NCBI GenBank assembly: GCA_017619715.1
Contig: JAFZRS010000002.1
Coordinates: 1-64,000 of the forward strand
DNA: 64,000 bases
Direction: 5' to 3'
From: Oscillospiraceae bacterium
GTDB lineage: Bacteria; Bacillota; Clostridia; Oscillospirales; Oscillospiraceae
Shown here: piece by piece, positions 52,196 through 61,897 of the stretch
Position numbering within the stretch: position 1 is the stretch's first letter
Layout: the number at the start of each line of letters is the position of its first letter
Notes under the pieces: generated by a model
Told to the model about the DNA's origin: nothing
Database searches by the model: none
Seen by the model: only the letters and a program-made list of their open reading frames with translations
Translations under genes and position numbers: made by a program

Positions 52196-53530
52196 TTACC
52201 AGCCGCGGTTTCCGAAAAAGTAGTTGTAGAAATCCTCCCACGTATCGGGAACCTGGCTGTTGCCGCCTCGTTGATCGGGGGTCTGCTCGCCGGGGGCATT
52301 TCCCTCGTTCTCCGTGCCGGTCACCTGGGGCTGAGCATCGAAGGTAATGTCCAGCGTCAGGTATTCGCCGTCGCGCAGCACCGTCAGTTTGGCGGTATCA
52401 CCCGCCTTGAAGCCCTTTTTCGCCATGCTCAGATCCTCCATGGATTTGATCTCCGTGTCGTTGAGCTTGGTGATCACGTCGCCCAGGCGCAACCCGGCCT
52501 TTTCGCCTGCGCCGCCCTTGACGGTGGAGTACACAAACACACCCTCGGTCACGTCGATCTGATACTGCGCCGCCATGGACTCGGTCATGGTGCCGGCGTT
52601 GATGGCAAGATACGCCTTGTCGGATACTTGTCCGTTCTCCATGATGTCGGTGATGACCGTCTGCACGTCGTCCATGGGAATGGCAAAGCCCAGACCCTCC
52701 ACCGTGGTGGAGGAATAGGAGGAGTACTTGGCGGATACAATGCCCACCACCTCACCGTACAGATTCATCAGCGGACCGCCGGAGTTACCGGGGTTGACGG
52801 AGCAATCCACCTGGATCATATTAAACGGCGTGCCGTCCACATTGATGGCGCGATCCATGCAGGAAACGATGCCCTGGCTCATAGAGAAGGTCAACTCGCC
52901 CAGCGGATTGCCAATGGCGAGAATCGGATCGCCCACGTTCAGATCGGCGCTGCTGCCCAGTGTGACAGCCTGCAGTCCCGCGGCATCGATCTTCAGCACG
53001 GCGGTATCGTAGTCGCTGTCGCCGCCCACCAGCGTGGCGGTATACGTCTCGCCGTTGTAGAGCGTGACCGAGATGGACGCGGCACCGGAAATCACGTGGT
53101 AGTTGGTAACGATATAGCCGTCGGCGGTGATAATAAATCCGCTGCCGGAGGAGGCGCTTTCCACCCGCTGACCAAATACGTTCGTGGTGGTGGACGAGCA
53201 GTTAATGCTTACCACGGAGTTGACCGTGGCGGCATAGACCTCCGCCGGAGACATCAGCGTCTGGCCGTCCACGCGATTGACGCTTACCTGTACCGCCGGG
53301 CGGTCGCTTTGCTGTACGCTTGTCTTGCCTGCGCCGCGCCCGATGCCGTAGAGCGCCGCGCCGCTGTAGCCGCACGCCATGGCGAGCAGCGCCACCGCCA
53401 GAACCAGCGTTACGATAAGCCACGGAAACTTTTTCCTGGGCGCCGGTGTGCTGACACTGCCCTCACCGCCCTGCGGAACAAAGTGATACAATCCGTCCTG
53501 CCGATCTAAATTGTTATATTCGTTCGTCAT
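52196..53530 (-). CDS. HtrA/DegP-like trypsin-type serine protease with PDZ domain
   Basis: 444 residues. A cytoplasmic N-terminus (1-32), membrane anchor (about 33-62), then a trypsin-fold protease domain with catalytic triad H145 (YHVI), D175 (DYDTA) and S250 (PGNSGGP), and a C-terminal PDZ domain (about 325-410, GLRLGDVITKLNDTEI). Surface quality control protease. Complete catalytic residues. AGGAGGA precedes the ATG. No strong promoter was found upstream. Confidence 0.93.
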   Translation of the reverse strand: MTNEYNNLDRQDGLYHFVPQGGEGSVSTPAPRKKFPWLIVTLVLAVALLAMACGYSGAALYGIGRGAGKTSVQQSDRPAVQVSVNRVDGQTLMSPAEVYAATVNSVVSINCSSTTTNVFGQRVESASSGSGFIITADGYIVTNYHVISGAASISVTLYNGETYTATLVGGDSDYDTAVLKIDAAGLQAVTLGSSADLNVGDPILAIGNPLGELTFSMSQGIVSCMDRAINVDGTPFNMIQVDCSVNPGNSGGPLMNLYGEVVGIVSAKYSSYSSTTVEGLGFAIPMDDVQTVITDIMENGQVSDKAYLAINAGTMTESMAAQYQIDVTEGVFVYSTVKGGAGEKAGLRLGDVITKLNDTEIKSMEDLSMAKKGFKAGDTAKLTVLRDGEYLTLDITFDAQPQVTGTENEGNAPGEQTPDQRGGNSQVPDTWEDFYNYFFGNRGW

Positions 53531-53714
53531 GGGAATGTCCTCCTCGCTCAGCGCGTGGTTTTGCTTGTGGTGCGCCGCGCCGTATGGTATTATGACTGTA
53601 CGGATAGCGTTTGCGCCGTCCTCACAATCTCTATGATGTATATGATAAACAGAAATCTTAAATGTAACTTTAAAAATGAACGGTAATTTTTAACTTTTTT
53701 AACGAGGTGCCTTT

Positions 53715-55310
53715 ATGCTGCGTTTGGATCAGCTCCGGCTGTGTCCCGGTGAAAGTGAAGAGTTGCTTCGAAGCAAAGCGGCGCGGCTGCTGCGGATTGA
53801 TCCGGCGGAGATCTTGACGCTCACCGTGCTGCGCCGCGCCGTGGACGCCAGAGAGCAGGTGCGGCTGGTCTATACGGTGGCGGTAACACTGCGCGACGAG
53901 TGCAGCGCAACGCACCGCTTCCCGGACAGGCGCGTAAGTGTATATGATCCCGAGCGATACGTGCTGCCTGTCGCTGTGGAACCGCCGTCCATACGCCCCG
54001 TGGTGGTGGGTGCAGGCCCGGCGGGACTGTTTGCCGCGCTGGTGCTGGCGCGCTGCGGCGCACGTCCCATTGTATTGGAGCGCGGACGGAGCGTGGAAAA
54101 CCGCATACGGGACGTAAACGATTTTTGGAGCGGCGGCGCGCTGAACGAGGAATCCAACGTGCAATTCGGCGAGGGCGGCGCAGGCGCTTTTTCCGACGGG
54201 AAACTCAATACCGGCACGCGCAGCGTGCATCACCGCTGGATTCTGGAGGAACTGGTATCGTGCGGCGCGCCGGAGAGTATCCTCACGGACGCGAGGCCCC
54301 ACGTGGGAACGGATCGACTCCACGTGGTACTGCAAAACCTGCGAGCGCGGCTGCGCGCCGCGGGAGGGGAGATTCGCTTTTCCCACCGTCTGACGGGTTT
54401 GGAGACACAAAACGGCGCGGTGACTGCTTTGCAGGTGGCGTCGCCCGAGGGGAGCTATTCCCTGCCTGTCCGGCAGATGATACTGGCGCCGGGACACAGC
54501 GCCCGGGACACGTTTGAAATGCTGTACCGTGCAGGCGTACCCATAGTGCCGAAGCCTTTTGCCGTGGGTGTGCGGATTGAGCACCGGCAAGCGGATATGG
54601 ACGCGGCGCTCTACAAGACTTTTGCCGGACACCCGGGACTGGGCGCGGCAAGCTATAAGCTGTCCTGTCATTTAGACGACGGGCGCAGCGCGTTTTCCTT
54701 CTGCGTCTGTCCCGGTGGACAGGTGGTGGCGGCAGCCTCCGAGCGCGGCGGCGTGGTTACCAATGGTATGAGCGAATACGCCCGGGACGGAGCGCAGATC
54801 AACGGCGCGCTGCTGGTCAACGTGACGCCGGAGGATTTCGCAAGCGCGCACCCTCTGGCAGGCGTGGCTTTTCAGCGCCGGTGGGAGCAAGCGACGTTTG
54901 CGCTGGGCGGCGGTGATTATCGCGCCCCTTGCCAACGGGTAGAGGATTTTTTGGCAGGGCGTCCCAGTACCGGTCCCGGCGCGGTGCTTCCCAGCTACCG
55001 ACCCGGTGTGGTGTATACCGATTTGCACCAATGTCTGCCACCCTTCGTGGCGCGAACCATCGCCCGGGCGCTGCCGCTGCTGGATCGGAAGCTGCCCGGC
55101 TATGCACAACCGGACGCGCTTTTAACGGCGATAGAAAGCCGCTCGTCCTCCCCGGTGCGAATCCTTCGGGACGCAGAGGGACAGAGCGGCTTGAAGGGTC
55201 TGTGGCCGTGCGGCGAGGGTGCCGGTTATGCCGGGGGAATTCTCTCCGCCGCCTCAGACGGCATGCTTGCCGCAGAGCAGATTTTGCGGCGGTTGCGCCG
55301 CGAGGGATAG
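53715..55310 (+). CDS. FAD-dependent oxidoreductase of the COG2509 type
   Basis: 531 residues. A small N-terminal domain (about residues 1-90), then FAD-binding VVVGAGPAGLFAALVLARCG and VLERGRSVENR, with the family-typical VQFGEGGAGAFSDGKLNTG after it, and LWPCGEGAGYAGGILSAASDG at the C-terminus. Widespread in Firmicutes; the substrate is unknown. The ATG at 53715 has a GAGGTG site. A weak promoter-like TTGTGG-17-TATTAT lies at 53565-53593. Confidence 0.85.
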   Translation: MLRLDQLRLCPGESEELLRSKAARLLRIDPAEILTLTVLRRAVDAREQVRLVYTVAVTLRDECSATHRFPDRRVSVYDPERYVLPVAVEPPSIRPVVVGAGPAGLFAALVLARCGARPIVLERGRSVENRIRDVNDFWSGGALNEESNVQFGEGGAGAFSDGKLNTGTRSVHHRWILEELVSCGAPESILTDARPHVGTDRLHVVLQNLRARLRAAGGEIRFSHRLTGLETQNGAVTALQVASPEGSYSLPVRQMILAPGHSARDTFEMLYRAGVPIVPKPFAVGVRIEHRQADMDAALYKTFAGHPGLGAASYKLSCHLDDGRSAFSFCVCPGGQVVAAASERGGVVTNGMSEYARDGAQINGALLVNVTPEDFASAHPLAGVAFQRRWEQATFALGGGDYRAPCQRVEDFLAGRPSTGPGAVLPSYRPGVVYTDLHQCLPPFVARTIARALPLLDRKLPGYAQPDALLTAIESRSSSPVRILRDAEGQSGLKGLWPCGEGAGYAGGILSAASDGMLAAEQILRRLRREG

Positions 55311-55325
55311 GGCGGATTTTTTGAC

Positions 55326-55354
55326 TTGTTATTCGGCGCAAAACGGTGTATAAT
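55326..55354 (+). promoter_or_regulatory. Promoter of asp23-fakA
   Basis: TTGTTA (55326-55331), 17-bp spacer, TATAAT (55349-55354). Confidence 0.8.
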
Positions 55355-55400
55355 AAATTGATTTTTCGCAATATATATCCTTGGGAAAGGAAGGATCGCT

Positions 55401-55760
55401 ATGATAAAGGTTCAAACCGGACGGGGCGAGATCACCATCAGCAACGCCGTTTTTACCACCATTACCGGCGCTGCCGCCACCAACTGCTTCGGCGTTAAGG
55501 GTATGGCATATCGCAGCATGAAGGACGGTTTGGTTCACCTGCTGCGCCCGGAGGCGATGAGCAAGGGCGTTAAGGTCACCTATAACGACGAGGGGACGGT
55601 CTCCATCGAACTGCACATCATTGTGGAGAACGGTGTGAATATTGCCACCGTTTGCCGTTCCATTATGTCCGAGGTTCAATATGTAGTCAGAAAGAATACG
55701 GGCGTGGAGGTGCGCGACGTGAACGTGTGCGTGGATTCCATCACCGTTGCGCAGGCATAA
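55401..55760 (+). CDS. Asp23/Gls24 family (YloU-like) protein
   Basis: 119 residues covering one Asp23 domain: GEITISNAVFTTITGAAA at the N-terminus and VSIELHIIVENGVNIATVC... VQYVVRKNTGVEVRDVNVCVDSI at the end. In B. subtilis the homologue yloU lies directly before yloV/fakA, exactly as here. Membrane-associated envelope or stress protein in related species; the role here is not established. The next gene follows after 21 bp. Confidence 0.92.
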   Translation: MIKVQTGRGEITISNAVFTTITGAAATNCFGVKGMAYRSMKDGLVHLLRPEAMSKGVKVTYNDEGTVSIELHIIVENGVNIATVCRSIMSEVQYVVRKNTGVEVRDVNVCVDSITVAQA

Positions 55761-55781
55761 GCCGCCGGAGGAGATAAGACA

Positions 55782-57455
55782 ATGACAGAAAGAATCAGCG
55801 GCGGCGCGTTTAAGCAGATGGTTCTGTTCGGCGCCGCCTGTATCACCCAGCAAAAGCAGGCCATCAACGACCTCAATGTATTTCCCGTGCCGGACGGCGA
55901 TACCGGCACCAATATGAGTCTGACAATCCAGACCGCTGCCACAGAGCTGCGGCGAACAGAACCGTCCACGCTGGAGCAGGCGGCTAAGACCGCCGCTTCG
56001 GCGCTGCTGCGCGGCGCCCGGGGTAACTCCGGTGTGATTTTGTCTCTTCTGTTCCGTGGCATGAGCAAAGCGTTCAAGGGTCTTGTCGAGGCGGACGGCG
56101 CGGCACTCGCCGCCGCCATGAGCGAAGGCGTCAGCACCGCCTACGGCGCGGTGATGAAACCTGCCGAAGGCACCGTGCTCACAGTGTCCCGTCTTACCGC
56201 CAAGCGCGCGGTGGAGGCGGCGCAGGAGAACAGCGACGCGGAATACGTCCTCTCCGAGGCGATTCGGGTCGGTTATGCCACCCTCGCCGAGACCACCGAT
56301 ATGAACCCGGTGCTGAAAAAAGCCGGCGTGGTAGACGCCGGCGGCAAGGGGTATCTCATTATTCTCGATGGCATGCTGCGCGCTCTGCGCGGAGAGGAAC
56401 TGCCCGATGTGGGCGCGGAGGACACCCGGGAGAAGGCTGATTTTGCCGCTATCGGCGATGAGGATATCACCTTCGCTTTTGACACTGTGTTTATTGTACG
56501 CAAGACGGTGGAAAAATCGCTGGAGCCGCTGCGGGTCTATCTCAGCAGCATCGGCGACTCGCTGGTGATCGGCGAGGACGACGAGGCGTTTAAGGTGCAC
56601 GTACATACCGACATTCCCGGCGCGGCGCTTAACGAGGCGCAGAAATACGGAACGCTGGAGGTTGCCAAGATCGAGAACATGCGTATTCAGGCGGAGGACG
56701 TTGCCGCCGGGCGCAAGGCAATCAGCGCCGATGATCTGGACGACGGGAACGAGGAGAGCCGTTGTGAAAGCGCAGCTGCCGTTGCCGCGCCGGAGAAACG
56801 GTACGGCTTTTTGGCGGTCTGTGCCGGAGACGGTCTGGCGGAGGCGTTCCGGGATCTGGGGGTGGATCGCATCGTATCCGGCGGGCAGACCATGAACCCC
56901 TCCACGGAGTCCATTCTCCGCGAGGTGGAGCAGACGCCCAGTGAGGTTGTGTTTATCCTGCCCAACAACAAGAACATCATTATGGCGGCTCAGCAGTGCG
57001 TAGGGCTGACGGACAAGGAAATCATCGTGATCCCCACCGCCACCGTACCCCAGGGAATCACCGCCATGATGAGCGTTAACCCGGACGAGGAAGACCCTAA
57101 AGTCATCGCCGCCGCCATGACGGACGCCGCCGCCGCCGTGACCACGGCGCAGATTACGTATGCCGCCCGCAACTCCGACTTTGACGGCTTTACCATCAAC
57201 GAAGGCGACTATCTGGCACTGGTGGACGGCAAGCTGTTGGGTACGGATCGGGATTTGAATGCCCTGCTCCGGCAGCTGGCGGAACTGGCGGCGGAAAAGA
57301 ATGCCGAGTTTATCACCGTGTTCTACGGTGAAGGCGTCAGCACCGAGGATGCCGAGGCGGCGGAGCGCTGTTTCCGTACCGCGTGTCCCGACTGCGAGCT
57401 GTCCTTGCTCCCGGGCGGACAGCCGGTTTACTACTACATCATCTCCATGGAATAA
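55782..57455 (+). CDS. fakA: Fatty acid kinase subunit A (DAK2/YloV)
   Basis: 557 residues. N-terminal DAK2 ATP-binding domain (NVFPVPDGDTGTNMSLT, GARGNSGVILS), the linker and C-terminal DegV-like half (LPNNKNIIMAA, VYYYIIS type). FakA phosphorylates fatty acids delivered by a FakB protein for phospholipid synthesis; no fakB is in the window. Co-transcribed with the Asp23-type gene. Confidence 0.9.
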   Translation: MTERISGGAFKQMVLFGAACITQQKQAINDLNVFPVPDGDTGTNMSLTIQTAATELRRTEPSTLEQAAKTAASALLRGARGNSGVILSLLFRGMSKAFKGLVEADGAALAAAMSEGVSTAYGAVMKPAEGTVLTVSRLTAKRAVEAAQENSDAEYVLSEAIRVGYATLAETTDMNPVLKKAGVVDAGGKGYLIILDGMLRALRGEELPDVGAEDTREKADFAAIGDEDITFAFDTVFIVRKTVEKSLEPLRVYLSSIGDSLVIGEDDEAFKVHVHTDIPGAALNEAQKYGTLEVAKIENMRIQAEDVAAGRKAISADDLDDGNEESRCESAAAVAAPEKRYGFLAVCAGDGLAEAFRDLGVDRIVSGGQTMNPSTESILREVEQTPSEVVFILPNNKNIIMAAQQCVGLTDKEIIVIPTATVPQGITAMMSVNPDEEDPKVIAAAMTDAAAAVTTAQITYAARNSDFDGFTINEGDYLALVDGKLLGTDRDLNALLRQLAELAAEKNAEFITVFYGEGVSTEDAEAAERCFRTACPDCELSLLPGGQPVYYYIISME

Positions 57456-57475
57456 CTTTTCTTGCATACAACAGC

Positions 57476-57511
57476 AAAACCTTCGCCTTTTTGGGAGCGG
57501 AGGTTTTGTTT
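57476..57511 (+). terminator. Terminator of asp23-fakA
   Basis: An 11-bp stem with one G-T pair (AAAACCTTCGC / GCGGAGGTTTT) followed by a T-rich tail. Confidence 0.65.
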
Positions 57512-57514
57512 TTG

Positions 57515-57543
57515 TTGACAAAAGCGGGGAAATCCGCTACGAT
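57515..57543 (+). promoter_or_regulatory. Promoter of the XRE-cupin regulator
   Basis: TTGACA (57515-57520), 17-bp spacer, TACGAT (57538-57543), just after the fakA terminator. It fixes the GTG at 57580 as the likely start. Confidence 0.75.
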
Positions 57544-57579
57544 GCTGTTAAAAAGAAGCAGGATAGTGAGGAAAAAACC

Positions 57580-58134
57580 GTGGAACTTGTTCATGCCGTG
57601 GCGGAAAATATCCGGCGCGTTCGCAAAAGGCAAAAATTGAGCATTGACCGCACGGCGGAACTGACCGGCGTATCCAAGAGCATGCTGGGGCAGATTGAGC
57701 GCGAACTGGTGAATCCCACCGTGGCGGTATTGGAAAAAATCGCCCGGGGACTGCACGTGTCTGTGGCAGAGCTGGTGGAATTTCGCGGTGAGGAGGAAAA
57801 CACGCTGTATCGGGCGGTGGACGTAACGGCACAGCGGCTGCAGGGCGGCAAAGTGATTGTGCACCCGCTGTTTCCCTTTGACGCGGACAGCCGCTGTGAA
57901 AGCTGTGAAATGAACCTTTTTATTACCGGCGAATACGCCTCACCCGACCAGATCCCGGGCAGCCGCGTATATGTGACGGTGCTCTCCGGCGTGTTGGACG
58001 TGATTACGCCGGACGGGACGTGGCATCTGGAGAGCCGGGACAGCCTCGTTTTCTCCGGAGCGCGTCCGTACCGCCTGGTCAATCAGGGAAACACCACCGT
58101 CCATTTGGTTCGGCGGATTCATTATGCAAAATAA
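57580..58134 (+). CDS. XRE-family regulator with cupin domain
   Basis: 184 residues, GTG start with AGTGAGGAA upstream. N-terminal helix-turn-helix (NIRRVRKRQKLSIDRTAELTG, SKSMLGQIERELVNPTVAVLEKIARGL), then a cupin ligand-binding fold at about residues 105-180 (VYVTVLSGVLDVITPDGTWHLESRDSLVFSG). Such regulators control amino acid or sugar metabolism; the target is unknown. Its stop codon (58132-58134) lies in the terminator stem. Confidence 0.85.
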   Translation: MELVHAVAENIRRVRKRQKLSIDRTAELTGVSKSMLGQIERELVNPTVAVLEKIARGLHVSVAELVEFRGEEENTLYRAVDVTAQRLQGGKVIVHPLFPFDADSRCESCEMNLFITGEYASPDQIPGSRVYVTVLSGVLDVITPDGTWHLESRDSLVFSGARPYRLVNQGNTTVHLVRRIHYAK

Positions 58135-58169
58135 AAGAAGTCTGTGGAGAGACTCCACAGACTTCTTTT
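58133..58169. terminator. Bidirectional terminator between the XRE-cupin and UDG genes
   Basis: A perfect 17-bp stem (AAAAGAAGTCTGTGGAG / CTCCACAGACTTCTTTT) with loop AGA. Both flanking stop codons overlap it. Confidence 0.9.
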
Positions 58170-58746
58170 ATTCATATTCGATCAGCGTGTGGTCACAGAT
58201 CTCCCGGATCTTCGATTGGAGTTTTTTTAGATCCTCAAAGGTTTCCGGTTTCTTATGCGGGTCACGCAGCAGCGCCGCCGGGTGATAGAGCGCCATCATC
58301 TGTATGCCGCCGCGCTCAAAAAACTGCCCGTGCTCTTTCGTAATCTTGAAGTCCTCTTTGATGATCTCCGCCGCGCTGATACGGCCCAGACACACGATGA
58401 TCTTGGGGTGCATCAGCTCTACTTGCCGCCGCAGATAGCCGCGGCAGGCGTCCTTTTCCGTGTTCAGCGGATCGCGGTTTTGAGGCGGACGACACTTGAC
58501 GGAATTGGTAATATAGATCTTCTGTCGCGTCAAACCGATCATCGCCAGCATGTCGTCGAGCAGCTTGCCGGCGCGACCTACGAACGGCTCACCCTGTTCG
58601 TCCTCATTGGCGCCGGGCGCTTCGCCGATCAGCAGTACCTCCGCGTCCGGCGCGCCTACGCCGAACACCACGTTGGTGCGCGTTTCACACAAACCGCAGC
58701 TTCGGCATGCAAGGCATTGTTTTTTCAGTTCCTCCCACTCGCGCAT
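58168..58746 (-). CDS. Uracil-DNA glycosylase, family 4
   Basis: 192 residues. The motif [17 protein letters not shown] with HPAALLRDP at the C-terminal end matches family 4 UDG, and the cysteine set (C14, C17 and later cysteines around KCRPPQN and DACRGY) would hold the [4Fe-4S] cluster. Removes uracil from DNA. The next gene on the strand is a hydrolase 15 bp upstream, so they form one transcript. Confidence 0.9.
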   Translation of the reverse strand: MREWEELKKQCLACRSCGLCETRTNVVFGVGAPDAEVLLIGEAPGANEDEQGEPFVGRAGKLLDDMLAMIGLTRQKIYITNSVKCRPPQNRDPLNTEKDACRGYLRRQVELMHPKIIVCLGRISAAEIIKEDFKITKEHGQFFERGGIQMMALYHPAALLRDPHKKPETFEDLKKLQSKIREICDHTLIEYE

Positions 58747-58761
58747 AGTCCGTCTCCTCCG

Positions 58762-59694
58762 TCAGCAGTATTTTTCCAGCCAGTGCCAGATATCCCCGTA
58801 TACCGTCTGCTGCTGCGCCGCCTCATTGAGGATCTCGTGGCGCAGTCCGGGATAGGACTTGAGCGTAACGTCCTTCACACCTGCGTTTCGGAACGCCGCG
58901 CAGGTGCGCTCCACACCCTTCATCATGTCGCCTACCGGATCCATCTCGCCGGAAATGAACAGCACCGGCATTTCCCGGTCCATTTTGGAGAGATTCTCCT
59001 CCTTCTGATTAAACCGAATCCCCCGCAGCATCTCGCGGAACAAGCCTACCGTGGCGTCCTGCCCGCACAGGGGATCGGCAATATAGCGATCCACGTTGTC
59101 CGTATCGGCGCTGAGCCAGTCTACGGGCGTGCGGTTGGGAGCAAACGCTTTGTTATAAGCACCGAAAGCCAGTTTGGTCACCAGATCGCTGGTGGCGTCG
59201 GCGCCACGGCGGCGGGCAACCAACCCGGCGATGGTCAATCCGCCGGTGAGCATCAGCTCCGGCTGCCAACCCGTGCCCATGAGTATGGCGGCGCGGACGG
59301 TGCCGGGATAGCGGATCAGGTAGCTGCGCGCCACAAAAGAACCCATGGAGTGTCCCATTAAAAACAACGGTGTATCCGTAAACTCTCCTTTGATACGCAG
59401 ATGCAGGGCATACACGTCGTCTACCACGCTCGTCCAGGTGTTGCCGTCACCGAAATAGACAGGCGTTCCATTGGCGGTGACGGACTTTCCGTGACCCGGG
59501 TGGTCGTGTCCCACCACCGCCACGCCGCGGTCATTGAGAAATCGGGCAAAGCCATCGTACCGCGCAATATGCTCCGCTACGCCGTGGGCAATTTGCAAAA
59601 CGGCGCGGGGCTTGCCCTCCGGCAGCCATTCCATGGCGTGTAAATTTGTCTTACCGTCCGAGGAGAGAAAGGTAAACTCTTGGATTTTTGTCAT
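58762..59694 (-). CDS. Alpha/beta hydrolase (monoacylglycerol lipase-like)
   Basis: 311 residues. The nucleophile elbow GHSMGS (S116), [18 protein letters not shown] at the oxyanion region, [11 protein letters not shown] and the catalytic His in LRHEIL near the C-terminus fit the lysophospholipase/monoglyceride lipase group. Start at 59692-59694 with GGGAGGG upstream. It lies divergent to glpK; a glycerol-releasing lipase would make sense beside glycerol kinase, but this is inference. Confidence 0.85.
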   Translation of the reverse strand: MTKIQEFTFLSSDGKTNLHAMEWLPEGKPRAVLQIAHGVAEHIARYDGFARFLNDRGVAVVGHDHPGHGKSVTANGTPVYFGDGNTWTSVVDDVYALHLRIKGEFTDTPLFLMGHSMGSFVARSYLIRYPGTVRAAILMGTGWQPELMLTGGLTIAGLVARRRGADATSDLVTKLAFGAYNKAFAPNRTPVDWLSADTDNVDRYIADPLCGQDATVGLFREMLRGIRFNQKEENLSKMDREMPVLFISGEMDPVGDMMKGVERTCAAFRNAGVKDVTLKSYPGLRHEILNEAAQQQTVYGDIWHWLEKYC

Positions 59695-59751
59695 GGAAAA
59701 CCCTCCCGTCATGTGATATGATACAGATAGCAGGCGCTTTTGTTCGTATTG

Positions 59752-59780
59752 ATTATATCATAGTTTTTTCCGCGTGAAAA
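59752..59780 (-). promoter_or_regulatory. Promoter of the alpha/beta hydrolase gene
   Basis: TTTTCA (59775-59780), 17-bp spacer, TATAAT (59752-59757) on the minus strand, in the gap divergent to glpK. Confidence 0.65.
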
Positions 59781-59792
59781 GGGGAGGACCGC

Positions 59793-61286
59793 ATGGGCAA
59801 TTACATTTTGGCATTGGATCAGGGAACCACCAGCTCCCGCGCCATCGTCTTTGACCGGCAGGGACAGATCGCCGCGAAGGCACAGCACCCGTTCCGCCAG
59901 ATCTACCCCCAGGCAGGCTGGGTGGAGCACGATCCGATGAACATCTGGCACAGCGAGCGTCTGGCGGCGTCCGAGGCAATTTCGGATTTTGCCCCCGGCG
60001 ATATCGCGGGCATCGGCGTGACCAATCAGCGGGAGACAACGATTCTCTGGGACAAAAATACCGGTGAGCCGGTCTACAACGCCATCGTCTGGCAGTGCCG
60101 CCGCACGGCGGAGCTGTGTGAACAGCTCAAACGCGACGGTTTGACCGAGCGGGTGGAGAACGCCACCGGTTTACTGATCGACGCCTATTTTTCCGGCACA
60201 AAGATCCGCTGGATACTGGACAACGTACCCGGCGCGCGGGAACGGGCGGAGCGCGGCGAGCTGCTGTTCGGCACGGTGGAGACGTGGCTCATTTGGCAGC
60301 TCACCGGCTCCCACGTGACGGACTACTCCAACGCCTGCCGCACCATGCTCTTTGATATCCGCCGGCTTTGCTGGGACGAGGAGCTGTGCGCCATACTGGA
60401 TATTCCCATGAGCGTACTGCCGCGCCCGGTGGGCAACAGCGAGGTATACGGCTATGTGCGTGCCGACATTCCGGGACTGGAAAAGCTTGCCGGCGTGCCG
60501 GTTTGCGGCGCGGCGGGTGATCAGCAGTCGGCGCTCTTCGGGCAGGCGTGTTTCGCCGAAGGAGATGCCAAAAACACCTATGGCACAGGCTGTTTTACGC
60601 TGATGAACGTAGGCGCGCAGCCGGTACGCAGTCGGGCGGGACTGGTCAGTTCCGTAGGCTGGCACGTAAACGGACAAACCACCTACGTGCTGGAGGGCAG
60701 CGTCTTCAACGGCGGCAGTACGATCCAATGGGTGCGTGACGAGCTGCAGCTAATTCAGTCCGCGCCGGAGATCAACACGCTGGCGGCGGAGGTGCCGAAC
60801 AGCGGCGGCGTGGTGCTGGTGCCTGCCTTTACGGGACTGGGCGCTCCCTACTGGGATATGTACGCCCGCGGCGCGCTGCTGGGCATTACACGCGGCACCA
60901 ACCGCGCCCACATTGCACGGGCGGTGCTGGAGTGTATCGCCTATCAGGTCACCGATCTGATGATGGCGATGCGCCAGGACGCGGGCTGTGACATTACCCG
61001 TCTGCGTGTGGACGGCGGTGCCAGCGTGTCGGATATTCTGCTGCAGATGCAGGCGGATCTGCTGCGCATTGAGGTGGATCGCCCCACCATGGTGGAGACC
61101 ACCGCCTTCGGCGCGGCGGCGCTGGCGGGATTGAGCTGCGGTGTATGGCGCGATCTAAATGAGCTGTCCGGTCTGCGGCACAGCCAGCGTGTGTTCCGCC
61201 CGGAACGGACGCAGTCGGAATGCGATCAGGAATACCGGCTCTGGAAACGCGCCGTAGGGCGTGCCGCCGACTGGATTGAACATTGA
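59793..61286 (+). CDS. glpK: Glycerol kinase
   Basis: 497 residues. FGGY-family signature: ALDQGTTSSRAIVFD at the N-terminus, GVTNQRETTILWD, YGTGCFTLMN, and the C-terminal RVDGGASVSDILLQMQADLL. Makes glycerol 3-phosphate with ATP. GGGGAGGAC precedes the ATG. No clear promoter was seen in the 98 bp gap, and no terminator-like GlpP target was noted there. Confidence 0.97.
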   Translation: MGNYILALDQGTTSSRAIVFDRQGQIAAKAQHPFRQIYPQAGWVEHDPMNIWHSERLAASEAISDFAPGDIAGIGVTNQRETTILWDKNTGEPVYNAIVWQCRRTAELCEQLKRDGLTERVENATGLLIDAYFSGTKIRWILDNVPGARERAERGELLFGTVETWLIWQLTGSHVTDYSNACRTMLFDIRRLCWDEELCAILDIPMSVLPRPVGNSEVYGYVRADIPGLEKLAGVPVCGAAGDQQSALFGQACFAEGDAKNTYGTGCFTLMNVGAQPVRSRAGLVSSVGWHVNGQTTYVLEGSVFNGGSTIQWVRDELQLIQSAPEINTLAAEVPNSGGVVLVPAFTGLGAPYWDMYARGALLGITRGTNRAHIARAVLECIAYQVTDLMMAMRQDAGCDITRLRVDGGASVSDILLQMQADLLRIEVDRPTMVETTAFGAAALAGLSCGVWRDLNELSGLRHSQRVFRPERTQSECDQEYRLWKRAVGRAADWIEH

Positions 61287-61323
61287 AAAATCTGGAAAAC
61301 CAGCGCATACGGGCATGATGCCC

Positions 61324-61352
61324 TTGCAGATACAATAAAAATGAAGTATAAT
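61324..61352 (+). promoter_or_regulatory. Promoter of the zinc-ribbon protein gene
   Basis: TTGCAG (61324-61329), 17-bp spacer, TATAAT (61347-61352). Confidence 0.8.
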
Positions 61353-61392
61353 TTGTTTGTATCCATTTCATATGGGAAAGGAGATTTTAATT

Positions 61393-61827
61393 ATGCCGAA
61401 TTTTGAGGAATTGACAGGGAAGGCCCAGGAGTATGCCGGGGTCGCCATTGATAAGGTGAAGGATCTTGCCGCCGTTGCCGCGGAAAAGGCGCGTGCCGCC
61501 TCCGAAGCCGCCAAGCTGCATATGGCGATCGTTGTGGAGAGGCGGGAGCGCGACAAGAATTACAGAGCCATCGGCGAGTGGTTTGTCTCCGAGTTTGACG
61601 GGGAAATTCCCGGCGCCGTGCAGGACGTGGTTGCCGCTGTGAACGCGTCTAACGCCCGGATTGCCGAGCTGGAGGCAAGCTGCGCCAAAAAAGAGGCGGA
61701 GGCGGAAGATCCGGCGGCGCCGGAGCTGAAGGTTTGCCCCGCCTGCGGCGCTGCCTCCAACAGCAATTTCTGCCCCGATTGCGGCGCACCGCTGAACGCG
61801 GAAGAGCCCGTTGCGGCGGAGGAGTAA
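61393..61827 (+). CDS. Small helical protein with C-terminal zinc ribbon
   Basis: 144 residues; not a named family that I recognise. The N-terminal part is Ala/Glu/Lys-rich and helical (about residues 1-55), the middle contains FDGEIPGAVQDVVAAVN, and the C-terminus carries a CPACG ... CPDCG zinc ribbon (about residues 114-131). The acidic and alanine-rich end resembles many clostridial zinc-ribbon proteins. The ATG has AAAGGAG upstream. Single-gene transcript. Confidence 0.75.
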   Translation: MPNFEELTGKAQEYAGVAIDKVKDLAAVAAEKARAASEAAKLHMAIVVERRERDKNYRAIGEWFVSEFDGEIPGAVQDVVAAVNASNARIAELEASCAKKEAEAEDPAAPELKVCPACGAASNSNFCPDCGAPLNAEEPVAAEE

Positions 61828-61864
61828 TCGCGGGGCATAAAAGAGTTTTGTTTTTGCACACGGG

Positions 61865-61897
61865 AAAACCCACCTCATTTACGTGAGGTGGGTTTTT
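61865..61897. terminator. Bidirectional terminator after the zinc-ribbon gene
   Basis: A 13-bp stem AAAACCCACCTCA / TGAGGTGGGTTTT with a T tail; the end of the minus-strand gene 61875-62486 lies within it. Confidence 0.85.

Noticed and set aside
55329-57521. Long minus-strand open frame opposite asp23-fakA (730 codons)
   Set aside because: It runs through two well-supported plus-strand genes and has no recognisable domain.
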